A DNA stretch of 64,000 nt from Streptomyces abyssomicinicus (GCF_008974245.1 NZ_BBZI01000009.1:1-64000), one strand, 5' to 3'; counted from the stretch's first letter, positions 53,007 through 62,153 are shown. Notes: generated by a model from the sequence alone, not told the origin. Translations and numbers: made by a program.

Positions 53007-54623
53007 TCAGCCCCGGCAGCCGCAGGCGGCCACGCTTGCGGCCAGGCGATCGAGCGCGGTCTCGGCCGGGACCTTCGCGGGGGTCCCCTCGGCCAGGAAG
53101 GCGAAGGCGAGCAGCCGCCCTCCGGCGTCGACGGCCGTTCCGGCCAGGGTGTTCACGCCGGTCAGGGTGCCGGTCTTGGCGCGCACCACCCCGGCGGCCC
53201 CGCCGTCCGCCGCCCGGGCGCTGAGCGTTCCGCTGAACCCGGCGACCGGCATTCCGGTGAGGACGGGGCGCAGCTCGGGACGGCCGGGGTCGGCGGCCGT
53301 GGTCAGCAGCCGGGTGAGCGCGCGGGCGCTGAGCCGGTCACCGCGCCCCAGACCGCTCCCGTCCGCGAACCGGACGCCCGCCAGGGGCACTCCCAGCCGC
53401 TTCAGCTCGGCGCGGATCGCGGTCCCGCCGCCGGCGAAACTGGCCTCCCGCCCGTCCGCCACGGCGGTCTGACGGGCCAGCGCCTCGGCGATGTCGTTGT
53501 CGCTGTTGGTCATCATCCGCTCGACCTGGGCGGCCAGCGGGGCGGAACGCACCTGGGCCACCGGGTCCGCCTTCTTCGCGGCCTTCCCCGGAGCGGGCGC
53601 GCCTGCCCGGATCCCCCTCTTCTCCAGCAGGTCGGCGAAGACGCCGGCGGTGTGCGCCGCGGGGTCCGCCACCCGCGGGGCCGGACCGTGGTCGGAGTCG
53701 TCGGCGCGGCCCTCGTCGACCATGAGCGCGGTGACCGGAGAGATATTCGGATTGACCCCGATCGGGTGAACCTCGGGGCCCTTGAAGAGGGAGGTGTCGT
53801 ACCGGAGGACGACCTCCTCGACGCCCTGCCGCCGCAGCGCGGCGGCGGTCAGGGCGGCCAGCTCCCGCAGGCTCGCCCACCGGCCCGGCTTCTCACGGGC
53901 CGTCAGCGTGGGGTCTCCCCCGCCGACCAGGACCAGCTCCCGGACGGCCTTGCCCTTGTCCCCGTCCCTGCGCTCACCCTCGCCCGCGCCCTTCGCGGCG
54001 GCGCCGTCGGGCTGGAGCACGGTACGCGTGGTGAACCGGTGGTCGGGCCCCATGGCGGAGAGCGCCGCCACCCCGGTCGCGATCTTGGTGGTGGAGGCCG
54101 GGAGGAGGGCGGTGCCCGCACCGCGTTCGAAGAGCGTGCGTCCGGTGGCCACGTCCACCACCGCGGCGGAACGGCGGGACCCCAGAGCCGGATCGTCCAG
54201 CAGGGGGCCGAGGACGCGCTCGAGGCCCGCCGTGGTCGGGGCGCCGGCCGCCGAGCCCGCACCGCCCGCCTCATGGCCGTCCGGCACCGCGCCCAGACCG
54301 GCGAGCACGGCCACGGCGGCGGGCGCCGTCCCGGGCTCCCGCCCGGTGTCGCCGCCGGCCCCGGCCGGTCCACCGCTGCCGGTGCCGACGGAACCGGGCG
54401 CGGGGTGTTCACCCCCCAGTGCCACCGCGTGGGCCCGCTCGGCCGTACGCTGACCGCTGGAGTCCCAGGGACCGGCGGCCGTCACCACCCCGGCGGCCAG
54501 CAGGGCCCCGGAGACGGCGGCGCAGACCGTGTACCGCCCGACCGGGTCCGACCAGCGCGCCACCGTTCGGGCAGCCCGCGCGAACGACGGCCGTACAAGC
54601 CGCTGTTCCCCCGGCTCCGGCAC
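53007..54623 (-). CDS. dac: D-alanyl-D-alanine carboxypeptidase/endopeptidase (PBP4, S13 family)
   Basis: 538 aa. N-terminal membrane anchor or signal at about 30-52, a Gly-rich linker, then the S13 penicillin-binding fold: SxxK at S177-T-T-K180, the SxN motif in NSDNDIAEAL and KTG in VRAKTGTLTG. Trims peptidoglycan stem peptides outside the membrane. The GTG start follows AAAGGGG by eight bases; the much longer open frame antisense to ppa is not coding. Ends in CGCRG. Confidence 0.92.
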   Translation of the reverse strand: MPEPGEQRLVRPSFARAARTVARWSDPVGRYTVCAAVSGALLAAGVVTAAGPWDSSGQRTAERAHAVALGGEHPAPGSVGTGSGGPAGAGGDTGREPGTAPAAVAVLAGLGAVPDGHEAGGAGSAAGAPTTAGLERVLGPLLDDPALGSRRSAAVVDVATGRTLFERGAGTALLPASTTKIATGVAALSAMGPDHRFTTRTVLQPDGAAAKGAGEGERRDGDKGKAVRELVLVGGGDPTLTAREKPGRWASLRELAALTAAALRRQGVEEVVLRYDTSLFKGPEVHPIGVNPNISPVTALMVDEGRADDSDHGPAPRVADPAAHTAGVFADLLEKRGIRAGAPAPGKAAKKADPVAQVRSAPLAAQVERMMTNSDNDIAEALARQTAVADGREASFAGGGTAIRAELKRLGVPLAGVRFADGSGLGRGDRLSARALTRLLTTAADPGRPELRPVLTGMPVAGFSGTLSARAADGGAAGVVRAKTGTLTGVNTLAGTAVDAGGRLLAFAFLAEGTPAKVPAETALDRLAASVAACGCRG

Positions 54624-54707
54624 AACGACCACCCCTTTCGCCAGCACGCACCTGCGTAAGGGACACTTAACCACCAGAACTATGTGCTGATCATGGAGGA
54701 GCCACCG

Positions 54708-55199
54708 GTGGAGTTCGACGTCACGATCGAGATTCCGAAGGGTTCGCGCAACAAGTACGAGGTGGACCACGAGACCGGTCGTATTCGCCTGGACCGGCGA
54801 CTCTTCACCTCGACGATGTACCCGGCCGACTACGGGTTCGTCGAGAACACCCTCGGCGAGGACGGCGACCCGCTGGACGCCCTCGTCATCCTGGAGGAGC
54901 CGACCTTCCCCGGCTGTCTGATCCGCTGCCGCACGATCGGCATGTTCCGGATGACGGACGAGGCCGGCGGCGACGACAAGCTGCTGTGCGTCCCCGCGTC
55001 CGACCCGCGCGTGGAGCACCTGCGCGACATCCAGAACGTGTCGGAGTTCGACCGCCTGGAGATCCAGCACTTCTTCGAGGTCTACAAGGACCTCGAGCCC
55101 GGCAAGTCCGTCGAGGGCGCCGACTGGGTCGGCCGCGCCGAGGCCGAGGCCGAGATCGAGCGCTCCTACACGCGCTTCAAGGAGCAGGGCGGTCACTGA
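54708..55199 (+). CDS. ppa: Inorganic pyrophosphatase (family I)
   Basis: 163 aa. Soluble Mg-dependent enzyme that hydrolyses PPi. EIPKGSRNKYEVD, DRRLFTSTMYPADYGFVENT and the metal site DGDPLDALVI are all intact. The GTG was preferred over an upstream ATG because GGAGGA lies eight bases before it and VEFDVTIEIP is the usual N-terminus. Divergent from dac. Confidence 0.96.
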   Translation: MEFDVTIEIPKGSRNKYEVDHETGRIRLDRRLFTSTMYPADYGFVENTLGEDGDPLDALVILEEPTFPGCLIRCRTIGMFRMTDEAGGDDKLLCVPASDPRVEHLRDIQNVSEFDRLEIQHFFEVYKDLEPGKSVEGADWVGRAEAEAEIERSYTRFKEQGGH

Positions 55200-55330
55200 C
55201 CGCCGCTGCGCCCGACGCGTCGGGCGGGCCACGGGCCGCGTCAACCCACAGGGGTGGCGCGGCCCTGCCGCGTTCAGGGCCGCCTACCCTGGGTACGCGG
55301 CACACCGATCATGAACTGCCGGGAGCAAGG

Positions 55331-57001
55331 GTGACGACCGAGGCGGAGGACCGCAGGTCCCAGAGCGACGAGGCGAGGAGCGCTTTCGCACCTCCGCCGG
55401 GTGTCGTCGCGGTCCCGCCTCCCGTGGACAACGAGTCGTCGACGACCTCGGAGTTCGCGGTCCCGGAGGGCCTGGTTCCGCCGGAGCCTCCGCCGTCCGA
55501 GCGTACCGAGGGGTCCGCGTTCCGGCGGCCGTCCGCCACCACCGGTCAGCATCCGCTGCCCCCTGCCGCCTTCACCCCGGCGGCCGGCATCCCCGCCGTC
55601 CGGCTGACCCGGGACGTGCCCTGGCAGGACCGGATGCGGACCATGCTGCGGATGCCCGTCTCGGACCGCCCCGCGCCGGAGGTCGTGCACCGGGGGGAGG
55701 ACGAGACCCGTCCCGCGGTGCCGCGCGTTCTCGACCTCGCGCTGCGCATCGGTGAGCTGCTGCTGGCGGGCGGCGAGGGTTCGGAGGACGTCGAGGGCGC
55801 CATGTTCGCCGTCTGCCGGGCCTACGGCCTGGACCGCGTGGAGCCCAACGTCACCTTCACCATGGTCTCCATCTCCTACCAGCCCTCGCTGGTCGAGCCG
55901 CCCGTCTCCGCCTCCCGTACCGTGCGCCGCCGCGGCACCGACTACACCCGGCTGGCCGCCGTCTTCGCGCTGGTCGACGACCTGAGCGACACGGACGAGG
56001 CCAGCCCGGTCACCCTGGAGGAGGCCTACCACCGGCTCGGCGAGATACGGCGCAACCGGCACCCGTACCCGACCTGGGTGCTCACCGTCTCCGCCGGTCT
56101 GCTGGCCGGCGCGGCCTCCGTGCTGGTCGGCGGTGGTCCGCTGGTGTTCCTCGCGGCGGCGGCCGGCGCGATGCTCGGCGACCGGCTGGCGTGGCTCTGC
56201 GCGGCACGCGGGCTGCCGGAGTTCTACCAGTTCGTGGTCGCCGCGATGCCGCCGGCCGCGATAGGGGTGGCGCTCACCATCGCCCATGCCGACGTGCGGG
56301 CCTCGGCGGTGATCACCGGTGGTCTCTTCGCCCTGCTGCCTGGAAGGGCCCTGGTGGCGGGTGTCCAGGACGGCCTGACGGGCTTCTACATCACGGCCGC
56401 CGCGCGCCTGCTGGAGGTGATGTACTTCTTCGTGGGCATCGTCACCGGAGTGCTGATCATCCTGTACTTCGGGGTGCAGCTCGGCGCCCAGCTCAACCCG
56501 GACGCGTCGCTGGCGGTCACCGAACGCCCGGTGGTGCAGATCTTCGCCTCCATGCTGCTGTCGCTGACCTTCGCGGTGCTGCTCCAGCAGGAGCGGTCGA
56601 CGGTGCTGCTGGTGACGTTGAACGGCGGCGTCGCCTGGGTCGTGTACGGCGCGCTGCACTACGCGGGCGGCCTCTCCCCGGTCGCCTCCACGGCGGTGGC
56701 GGCGGGGCTGGTGGGCCTCTTCGGCCAGCTGCTCTCCCGCTACCGGTTCGCCTCGGCGCTGCCGTACACCACGGCGGCGATCGGCCCGCTGCTGCCGGGC
56801 TCTTCGACGTACTTCGGTCTGCTGGGGTTCGCCCAGAACAACCTCGACCGCGGCGCGGCCTCGCTGAGCCAGGCGGCGGCGCTGGCCATCGCGATCGCCA
56901 TCGGCGTGAACCTGGGGTCGGAGATCTCCCGGCTCTTCCTGCGCCTTCCGGGTGAGGCCGCGGAGCGCCGCAAGGCGGCGAAGCGGACGCGGGGCTTCTG
57001 A
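55331..57001 (+). CDS. Threonine/serine exporter family protein (ThrE)
   Basis: 556 aa. About 125 disordered Pro/Ser-rich N-terminal residues, then the ThrE cytoplasmic domain (DLALRIGELLLAGGEGSEDVEGAM, VEPNVTFTMVSISY) and about ten membrane helices in two blocks. ThrE of Corynebacterium exports threonine by proton motive force. Here both halves (ThrP and ThrE domains) are in one chain. GTG start with GGGAGCAAGG. Same direction as ppa, 131 bases downstream. Confidence 0.9.
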   Translation: MTTEAEDRRSQSDEARSAFAPPPGVVAVPPPVDNESSTTSEFAVPEGLVPPEPPPSERTEGSAFRRPSATTGQHPLPPAAFTPAAGIPAVRLTRDVPWQDRMRTMLRMPVSDRPAPEVVHRGEDETRPAVPRVLDLALRIGELLLAGGEGSEDVEGAMFAVCRAYGLDRVEPNVTFTMVSISYQPSLVEPPVSASRTVRRRGTDYTRLAAVFALVDDLSDTDEASPVTLEEAYHRLGEIRRNRHPYPTWVLTVSAGLLAGAASVLVGGGPLVFLAAAAGAMLGDRLAWLCAARGLPEFYQFVVAAMPPAAIGVALTIAHADVRASAVITGGLFALLPGRALVAGVQDGLTGFYITAAARLLEVMYFFVGIVTGVLIILYFGVQLGAQLNPDASLAVTERPVVQIFASMLLSLTFAVLLQQERSTVLLVTLNGGVAWVVYGALHYAGGLSPVASTAVAAGLVGLFGQLLSRYRFASALPYTTAAIGPLLPGSSTYFGLLGFAQNNLDRGAASLSQAAALAIAIAIGVNLGSEISRLFLRLPGEAAERRKAAKRTRGF

Positions 57002-57125
57002 CCTTCGCCCCCGGCCGCCCGCCCGGCTCGTACGTGCTGGGCCCGCTCCCCCTGGTGGCCCGCGCCCACCCCCGTGCGGCTGTACGGGCCCGTGCATGTG
57101 CGCCCGCCCGTGCTCCCGCGGGAGC

Positions 57126-57158
57126 GCCCCCGCGCGGTGCGGGGCTGCCCGCGGGGGC
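57126..57158. terminator. Bidirectional terminator between ThrE and DedA genes
   Basis: GCCCCCGCG (57126-57134) pairs with CGCGGGGGC (57150-57158) between convergent stops. A second palindrome, GCTCCCGCGGGAGC, lies just before it. Confidence 0.65.
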
Positions 57159-57163
57159 CGGGC

Positions 57164-58339
57164 TCAGCCCTGCGGGCGCTGGGGGTGCCCGTAGTCCTGC
57201 GGGGGGTAGGGCTGCTGCGGCGGCTGCTGTCCGTACGCCTGGGGCTGCTGAGGCTGCTCGGGCTGGTGCCCGTAGGCCTGGGGCTGCGCGGGCTGCTGAC
57301 CGTACGCCTGGGGCTGCTGCCCGTACTCCTGTGCCTGCTGCCGGCCGTACGGCTGGGCCTGCTGCTGCGGCGCTCCTCCGTACGGCTGCTGCTCCGGCTG
57401 CCCGTACCGGTCCCCTCCGTACGGCTGCTGCCCGTACTGCTGCCGGCCGTCGTACGGGTCGTGCGTCTGCTGCGGGTACTGCTGGGGCTGCTGATACTGC
57501 TGGTGCTGCGGCTCGTGCTGCTGGGCCTGGTACTGCTGGGGCTGCTGGGGCGCCTGCCCGCCGTACTGTCCGCCGCCGTGGCCGTACGGCTGCTGCGGTC
57601 CGTCCTGCTCGGGACGCAGCCGCAACGGACGCGTCGCGTCGTCCATCATCGGGTAGCCGCCGTGCTGCGGCGTGCCGTCACCGGCCGGGGCCTCGCCCTC
57701 GCCGTCCTGTCCGCCCTTGCCCTTCCTCGCGCGCGCCTTGAGCAGCTCGAAGACGATCGGCAGCACGGAGATCAGGACGATCAGGATCAGGATCGCCTCG
57801 ATGTTCTTCTCGACGAAGTCGATCCGCCCCAGCCAGGAACCCAGCAGCGTCACGCCGGCGCCCCACAGGATGCCGCCGAGCACGTTGAAGGTGAGGAAGG
57901 ACCGGTACCGCATGCCGCTGACGCCGGCGATGATCGGGGTGAAGGTACGCACGATGGGCACGAAGCGGGCCAGGACCAGCGACTTCGGCCCGTACTTCTC
58001 GAAGAACTCGTGAGCCTTGGTGACGTTCTCCTGCTTGAAGAAGCGGGAGTCCGGCCGGCTGAAGAGCGACGGCCCGACCTTCTTGCCGAACATGTAGCCC
58101 ACCTGGTCGCCCACGATCGCGGCGACGCAGATCAGGGCGATGGCCCCCCACAGTGGGAACTTCAGCGTGCCGGAGGTGATCAGCATGCCGGTGGTGAACA
58201 GCAGCGAGTCACCGGGCAGGAAGAATCCGAAGAAGAGCCCGGACTCTGCGAAGACGATGAGCAGCAGACCCGGGACGCCGAACGTGTTCAGCAGATAGTC
58301 GGGGTCCAGCCAGCTCGGACCCAGGGCAAGCGTCGTCAC
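57164..58339 (-). CDS. DedA-family membrane protein with a long Gln/Tyr/Pro-rich tail
   Basis: 391 aa. Residues 1-230 are a complete DedA/SNARE-associated domain: FAESGLFFGFFLPGDSLLF, GYMFGKKVG, ARFVPIVRTFTPIIAGVSGM and several membrane helices. DedA proteins are lipid flippases or scramblases needed for membrane homeostasis. Residues about 232-391 are a low-complexity tail of QQPYG, PQAYGQQ and QQYQ motifs, probably cytoplasmic and disordered. GTG start with AGGAG upstream. Convergent with the ThrE gene. Confidence 0.9.
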   Translation of the reverse strand: MTTLALGPSWLDPDYLLNTFGVPGLLLIVFAESGLFFGFFLPGDSLLFTTGMLITSGTLKFPLWGAIALICVAAIVGDQVGYMFGKKVGPSLFSRPDSRFFKQENVTKAHEFFEKYGPKSLVLARFVPIVRTFTPIIAGVSGMRYRSFLTFNVLGGILWGAGVTLLGSWLGRIDFVEKNIEAILILIVLISVLPIVFELLKARARKGKGGQDGEGEAPAGDGTPQHGGYPMMDDATRPLRLRPEQDGPQQPYGHGGGQYGGQAPQQPQQYQAQQHEPQHQQYQQPQQYPQQTHDPYDGRQQYGQQPYGGDRYGQPEQQPYGGAPQQQAQPYGRQQAQEYGQQPQAYGQQPAQPQAYGHQPEQPQQPQAYGQQPPQQPYPPQDYGHPQRPQG

Positions 58340-58504
58340 GGTTCCGGGCTCCTGAGGGGTGAGGGGGAAAGACGGCACGGTTTTCGGACTACCGCACAAA
58401 GCTACCAACGCCGTACCGTCACCCCGGGTTCCACCGGGGCGCACCCGGCCGAGCCCCGCCACCCGGCCCTGTCCGCCTCACCCACCGCGCGCCGCGGGTG
58501 TTCC

Positions 58505-59362
58505 TCAGGACAGCTGAAGCAGTCCGCGCAGGATGTCCCTGCTCTCTTCCGGCCCCGGGCTGTCCCGCATCAGCTCGTCGATGGCCCTCTCGTACTGAAC
58601 GACGTCCTCCCGCTTGTCCAGGTAGAGCGCGCTGGTCAGCTGCTCCAGGTAGACGACGTCCGACAGGTCGGACTCGGGGAAGCTCAGGATGGTGAACGAC
58701 CCGCTCTCCCCGGCGTGCCCGCCGAAGCCGAAGGGCATCACCTGGAGCCGGACGTTCGGCCACTCGGAGACCTCGATGAGGTGCTGCAACTGGCCGCGCA
58801 TCACCTGCCGGCCTCCGTAGGGACGCCGCAGGGCCGCCTCGTCGAGGACTATCCGGAACTGCGGGGCGTGCTCGGAGACCAGGTACTTCTGTCGCTCCAG
58901 CCGCAGCGCCACCCGGCGGTCCACCTCGGCCGGGGCGTCGGACAGGCCGCGTGAGACGACGGCGTGGGCATAGTCCTCGGTCTGGAGGAGGCCGTGCACG
59001 AACTGGACCTCGTAGCCGCGGATCATGGAGGCGGCGCCCTCAAGCCCCACATAGGTGGGGAACCAGTGCGGCAGCACGTCCGTGTAGCTGTGCCACCATC
59101 CGGCCGTGTTGGCCTCCTTGACGAGCGAGAGCAACGCGCCGCGCTCCGCCTCGTCCTCGATGCCGTAGAGCGTCAACAGGTCTTCCACATCACGCGCCTT
59201 GAAGCTCACCCGCCCCAACTCCATGCGGCTGATCTTCGATTCGGATGCCCGAATCGAGTAGCCGGCCGCCTCCCGCGTGATGCCGCGGGCCTCCCGAAGC
59301 CGCCTCAGATGCGAGCCGAGCAGCATCCTCCGCACCACCGATCCCGACTCTCCCGCACTCAT
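58505..59362 (-). CDS. WhiJ-like XRE regulator with DUF5753
   Basis: 285 aa. N-terminal XRE helix-turn-helix (LGSHLRRLREARGITREAAGY ... SESKISRMELGR) at about 17-65 and the DUF5753 ligand-sensing domain (YEVQFVHGLLQTEDYA, RQKYLV, FRIVLDEAALRR, LQVMPFG, YLEQLTSALYLD). Streptomyces has many such paralogues; WhiJ of S. coelicolor affects development and works with a small DUF397 protein. The neighbours here complete that module. Divergent from the ATPase gene. Confidence 0.92.
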   Translation of the reverse strand: MSAGESGSVVRRMLLGSHLRRLREARGITREAAGYSIRASESKISRMELGRVSFKARDVEDLLTLYGIEDEAERGALLSLVKEANTAGWWHSYTDVLPHWFPTYVGLEGAASMIRGYEVQFVHGLLQTEDYAHAVVSRGLSDAPAEVDRRVALRLERQKYLVSEHAPQFRIVLDEAALRRPYGGRQVMRGQLQHLIEVSEWPNVRLQVMPFGFGGHAGESGSFTILSFPESDLSDVVYLEQLTSALYLDKREDVVQYERAIDELMRDSPGPEESRDILRGLLQLS

Positions 59363-59704
59363 GTCAGCCACCCTCCCCGGCCGGTCCCCTGTTGCGAAAG
59401 TCTGCCACCAAATCACTCCGAGCTGTACTCATCCGATTACGGAAAGGCAAACATCATGGCAGGGCCGACGCTCCCCGGTCCGGATACTGCCCCGCCGACG
59501 GCCGGATTTGAACCCTGCGGTCACCGCCGGGCGGCCGGAAATCAACGTGTGGATGGCGGAAAAAATGACCAAGAAACGGTACGGTGCAGCGTATTTCAGA
59601 CGCGTGCACGTGCATCTGCCCTTGCATCTGCTGGTCGCATCCGAAACCATGGGCGTCGCACCACCGCCATATCGCCGCGACCGCGAATCCCGGGAGTGCC
59701 TCGC
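59363..59704. other. Divergent control region of the WhiJ-like cluster
   Basis: 342 bases without a gene, AT-richer than its surroundings, holding promoters for the regulator (minus) and the ATPase (plus). At 59602-59619 is an 18-bp site shared with the DUF397 promoter; GCATCTGC is repeated 12 bases on (59612 and 59624). The GGATTTGAACCC string near 59500 resembles a tRNA T-arm but has no tRNA around it. Confidence 0.6.
59602..59619 (+). promoter_or_regulatory. Shared 18-bp site upstream of the anti-sigma-like ATPase
   Basis: GCGTGCACGTGCATCTGC stands 86 bases before the ATPase start. The identical 18 bases occur on the minus strand at 60708-60691, upstream of the DUF397 gene, in the same orientation relative to that gene. 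An exact 18-bp match at both promoters of one module suggests a common regulator, most simply the WhiJ-like protein. Confidence 0.65.
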
Positions 59705-60211
59705 ATGGGGACGAATGGATCGACCATGCTCGAGCCGCTACGGCAGGGCCTTCCCCCACTCGACCCCGCGGCCGTCTCCAACGCCGCCACCTGCGCACTG
59801 CCCGCCCGTTACGAAGCGGTCCGCGAGGCCCGCCGATTCACCCGCGGCACACTCGGTCAGTGGGACATAGGGGACCGTTTCGACGACGTCTGCCTGGTGG
59901 TCTCCGAACTCGTCACCAACGCCCTCCGCCACGCCCTGCCGGCCGACACCGCCCGCGACCCCGACCACGACGCCCCGGTACGGCTGCACCTGATGCGCTG
60001 GCCCGAACGCCTGGTGTGCGCGGTCCGCGACCCCAGCCACCGGTCCCCCGCCCCCCGCGACGCCGACGCGTCCGACGACTGCGACGCGGAGTCCGGGCGC
60101 GGACTGTTCCTGGTCGATTCCTTCAGCGACGGCTGGGGCTGGCACCCCGTCACCGGCGCCCTCGACGGCAAGGTCGTGTGGGCGCTCTTCCGGCTGCGCC
60201 CGTCGGCCTGA
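59705..60211 (+). CDS. Anti-sigma-like histidine-kinase-type ATPase (SpoIIAB/RsbW fold)
   Basis: 168 aa. HATPase_c_2 domain: N-box LVVSELVTNALRHAL near residue 66 and G-box ESGRGLFLVDSFSDGWG near 130. The fold is that of serine-kinase anti-sigma factors; Streptomyces has dozens of such proteins next to WhiJ/DUF397 genes. ATG MGTNGST with GGGAG upstream; a second ATG seven codons in is possible. Target unknown. Confidence 0.88.
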   Translation: MGTNGSTMLEPLRQGLPPLDPAAVSNAATCALPARYEAVREARRFTRGTLGQWDIGDRFDDVCLVVSELVTNALRHALPADTARDPDHDAPVRLHLMRWPERLVCAVRDPSHRSPAPRDADASDDCDAESGRGLFLVDSFSDGWGWHPVTGALDGKVVWALFRLRPSA

Positions 60212-60260
60212 GACGGGACTGCGGCTGCGGCTGTGTTTGCGCGCGGTCGAGTGCTCGGGT

Positions 60261-60575
60261 TCAGCCCAATATCAGGTGGTCGAACTCGCCGTCCTTGACG
60301 CCGAGCAGCATCGCCTCGATCTCCGCACGCGTGTAGACCAGCGCCGGTCCGTCCGGGAAGCGCGAGTTGCGGACGGCCACCTCCCCGCCGGGCAGACGCG
60401 CGAACTCCACGCAGGATCCCTGCGAGTTGCTGTGCCGGCTCTTCTGCCACGCAACGCCCTCGATGCGGGTGGCCGCCATGCCGTTGTGCACCCGCATGGG
60501 TCCCGGCACGGCCGGACGCGCCGGACGCTCCGAGGCCTCGTCAAGGTCGTACCCGTCGTACACGTCGTGATCCAC
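60261..60575 (-). CDS. DUF397 small protein of a WhiJ-type module
   Basis: 104 aa. About 40 N-terminal acidic residues precede the DUF397 core: WQKSRHSNSQGSCVEFARLP, VAVRNSRFPDGPALVYTRAE and a C-terminal GVKDGEFDHLILG. Such proteins partner XRE/DUF5753 regulators in Streptomyces and often behave as their co-regulators or toxin-like partners. GTG start. Convergent with the ATPase gene, with the 18-bp shared site 116 bases upstream. Confidence 0.9.
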   Translation of the reverse strand: MDHDVYDGYDLDEASERPARPAVPGPMRVHNGMAATRIEGVAWQKSRHSNSQGSCVEFARLPGGEVAVRNSRFPDGPALVYTRAEIEAMLLGVKDGEFDHLILG

Positions 60576-60888
60576 AGGTAGCTCCCCGGTGATGCACCGG
60601 CCATGGGGCCGCGGTGCGTGGTCAACTGCTTTGGATCATAGTCATGTTCATGTGCATACGCAGGTGCCGATGCATCGGCAAATGGACCGTGCAGATGCAC
60701 GTGCACGCCGGGTGTTCCTCCGGTTACAGCGCGGCGGGCGACGGAGCCCAGTCTCCGTCCCGGCTCTCCCCCTTTTCTCCCCGTGTGCCCGGCACCCTCC
60801 TCCTCATACTCAGGACTTGCTTGCGAGGCGCAGCGGTTCCGCGAGGCACGGCGGTTCCGCGGGCACGCTACGGGACTTGAGCCTGGGC
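60576..60888. other. Promoter region of the DUF397 gene
   Basis: 313 bases with no gene. Bases 60640-60720 are AT-rich and full of ATGCA/TGCAT motifs: GATGCATCGG near 60670, GTGCATACG near 60652 and the 18-bp site at 60691-60708. The rest, up to the DUF2786 stop, holds a repeated GCGAGGC(A/G)C motif and nothing else I can identify. Confidence 0.55.
60691..60708 (-). promoter_or_regulatory. Shared 18-bp site upstream of the DUF397 gene
   Basis: On the minus strand this reads GCGTGCACGTGCATCTGC, identical to 59602-59619. A GATGCATCGG palindromic core follows about 14 bases downstream. Confidence 0.65.
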
Positions 60889-62094
60889 CTAGCGGCCGGG
60901 GAGCCCCGGGGCACGGCCCATACGGGCGCGGTCGGCCGCCTCCCGGCCCCGGTTCCAGCCATCCTCGTCCGTGACACCGCGCAGCCGCGTGGTGGTCGTG
61001 CGGGGGAAGAGACGGTCGGTCTCGGCCCGCACGGCCGCCTCGCGAGAGGCGAGCACGGGCAGTACTTCCCTGCCGCTCTCGGCCTTCGCCTCCGCAATCT
61101 GGTGATCGGCGGCCTCGGTCAGCCGGGCGCCCATCCGGTGCGCGTAGGCGGCCAGGAAGGACTGCCGGAAGGTCTTGGTCCGGCGCCGGCCGCCGCCCTT
61201 CGCGCCGCCCTTGCGTATCTCGGCCTCGGCCCGGGTCATCGCCGACGTCGCCTGCACCAGCAGTGAGGTGTACAGCATCTCGACGGCCTCCAGCTCGGCT
61301 TCGTAGCCGACCACCGTGCTGAAGCAGAACGGCTCGTTCCAGACCGCCTGGCAGTTGTTGGCCCTCGCCACGGCGTCCAGCAGCACGGCCTTGGCCTGCT
61401 CGTACGGCGGCTCCACCCCGATCCGGACGGCCCCCGGACCACCGCTCGCCAGGCCTCCGCCACCACCCGGACCGCCTGAGGCGAGCAGCGCCTCGTCGAT
61501 GCTGTGGCGCGCCATCAGCTCCTGCGCCTTGGCGGTCAGCGCCTCCGCCTCCTCGGGGTAACCGGTCGCCTCCGCCTTGGCGAGCAGCGCGCGGATCCGG
61601 CCGAGCATCCTCGACGCCGGTTCGGCCCGCCCCGTGCCGCCAGGGGCCGGACGGGGCCGGGGGTCGTCCAGCGGCTCCAGCGCGGGCAGCCTCAGCAGCA
61701 GCCGGTAGAGCTCCAGTACAACCGTCGCCCGGGTGAAACGGTCTCCCCGGTAGGGGGGCGCGGGCGCCAGCTCGGCGAGCTGGGCCGCCCAGCGGCGCCC
61801 TCCGGTCCCGGACCCGGACCCGGACCCGGACCCGGACTCGGCGAGGATCAGGTCGGAGGCCAGTTGGACATGGGCCTCCGCCAGATCGCGCCGGACCATC
61901 CGCACGACGTCGGCGGGCTGCCAGCCCCGCCGCCAGAGGGCGGCCGTCAGTTCCTGGCCCCGGCGGGCCAGCTCGGCGTCCGCCCCCGGGTCGGCGGCGA
62001 GAAGGGACGCGCCCGTGTCCAGGGCCGTGTCGTTGTCGGCGTAGAGGGCGGCCTCGAAGGCACGCCCGACGGTGCCGGGATCAGTGGTGCTCAT
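60889..62094 (-). CDS. DUF2786 domain protein
   Basis: 401 aa. The DUF2786 core is MLGRIRALLAKAEATGYPEEAEALTAKAQELMARHSIDE at about residues 170-210 by position of its ends; a helical C-terminal domain follows (KTFRQSFLAAYAHRMGARL). A GSGSGSGSG linker lies near 95. The family includes phage and bacterial proteins of unknown role (some called SprT-associated). No membrane helix. GGATCGAGGG precedes the ATG. Divergent from the polymerase gene. Confidence 0.85.
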   Translation of the reverse strand: MSTTDPGTVGRAFEAALYADNDTALDTGASLLAADPGADAELARRGQELTAALWRRGWQPADVVRMVRRDLAEAHVQLASDLILAESGSGSGSGSGTGGRRWAAQLAELAPAPPYRGDRFTRATVVLELYRLLLRLPALEPLDDPRPRPAPGGTGRAEPASRMLGRIRALLAKAEATGYPEEAEALTAKAQELMARHSIDEALLASGGPGGGGGLASGGPGAVRIGVEPPYEQAKAVLLDAVARANNCQAVWNEPFCFSTVVGYEAELEAVEMLYTSLLVQATSAMTRAEAEIRKGGAKGGGRRRTKTFRQSFLAAYAHRMGARLTEAADHQIAEAKAESGREVLPVLASREAAVRAETDRLFPRTTTTRLRGVTDEDGWNRGREAADRARMGRAPGLPGR

Positions 62095-62132
62095 CCCTCG
62101 ATCCTGACATGGGGGCCGGACCTGCCGGAAAG

Positions 62133-62153
62133 TTGTCCACAGGCTGTGGACGA
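62133..62153. promoter_or_regulatory. Inverted pair of DnaA boxes
   Basis: TTGTCCACA (62133-62141) and, three bases on, TGTGGACGA (62145-62153, that is TCGTCCACA on the minus strand) face each other in the divergent promoter region between the DUF2786 and polymerase genes. Confidence 0.7.

Noticed and set aside
53007..55244. 745-residue version of the dac ORF reaching across ppa
   Set aside because: The extra N-terminal part is antisense to ppa; the GTG with AAAGGGG upstream gives the expected length.
59495..59520. tRNA T-arm-like string GGATTTGAACCC
   Set aside because: The T stem does not pair and no D arm, anticodon arm or acceptor is present.
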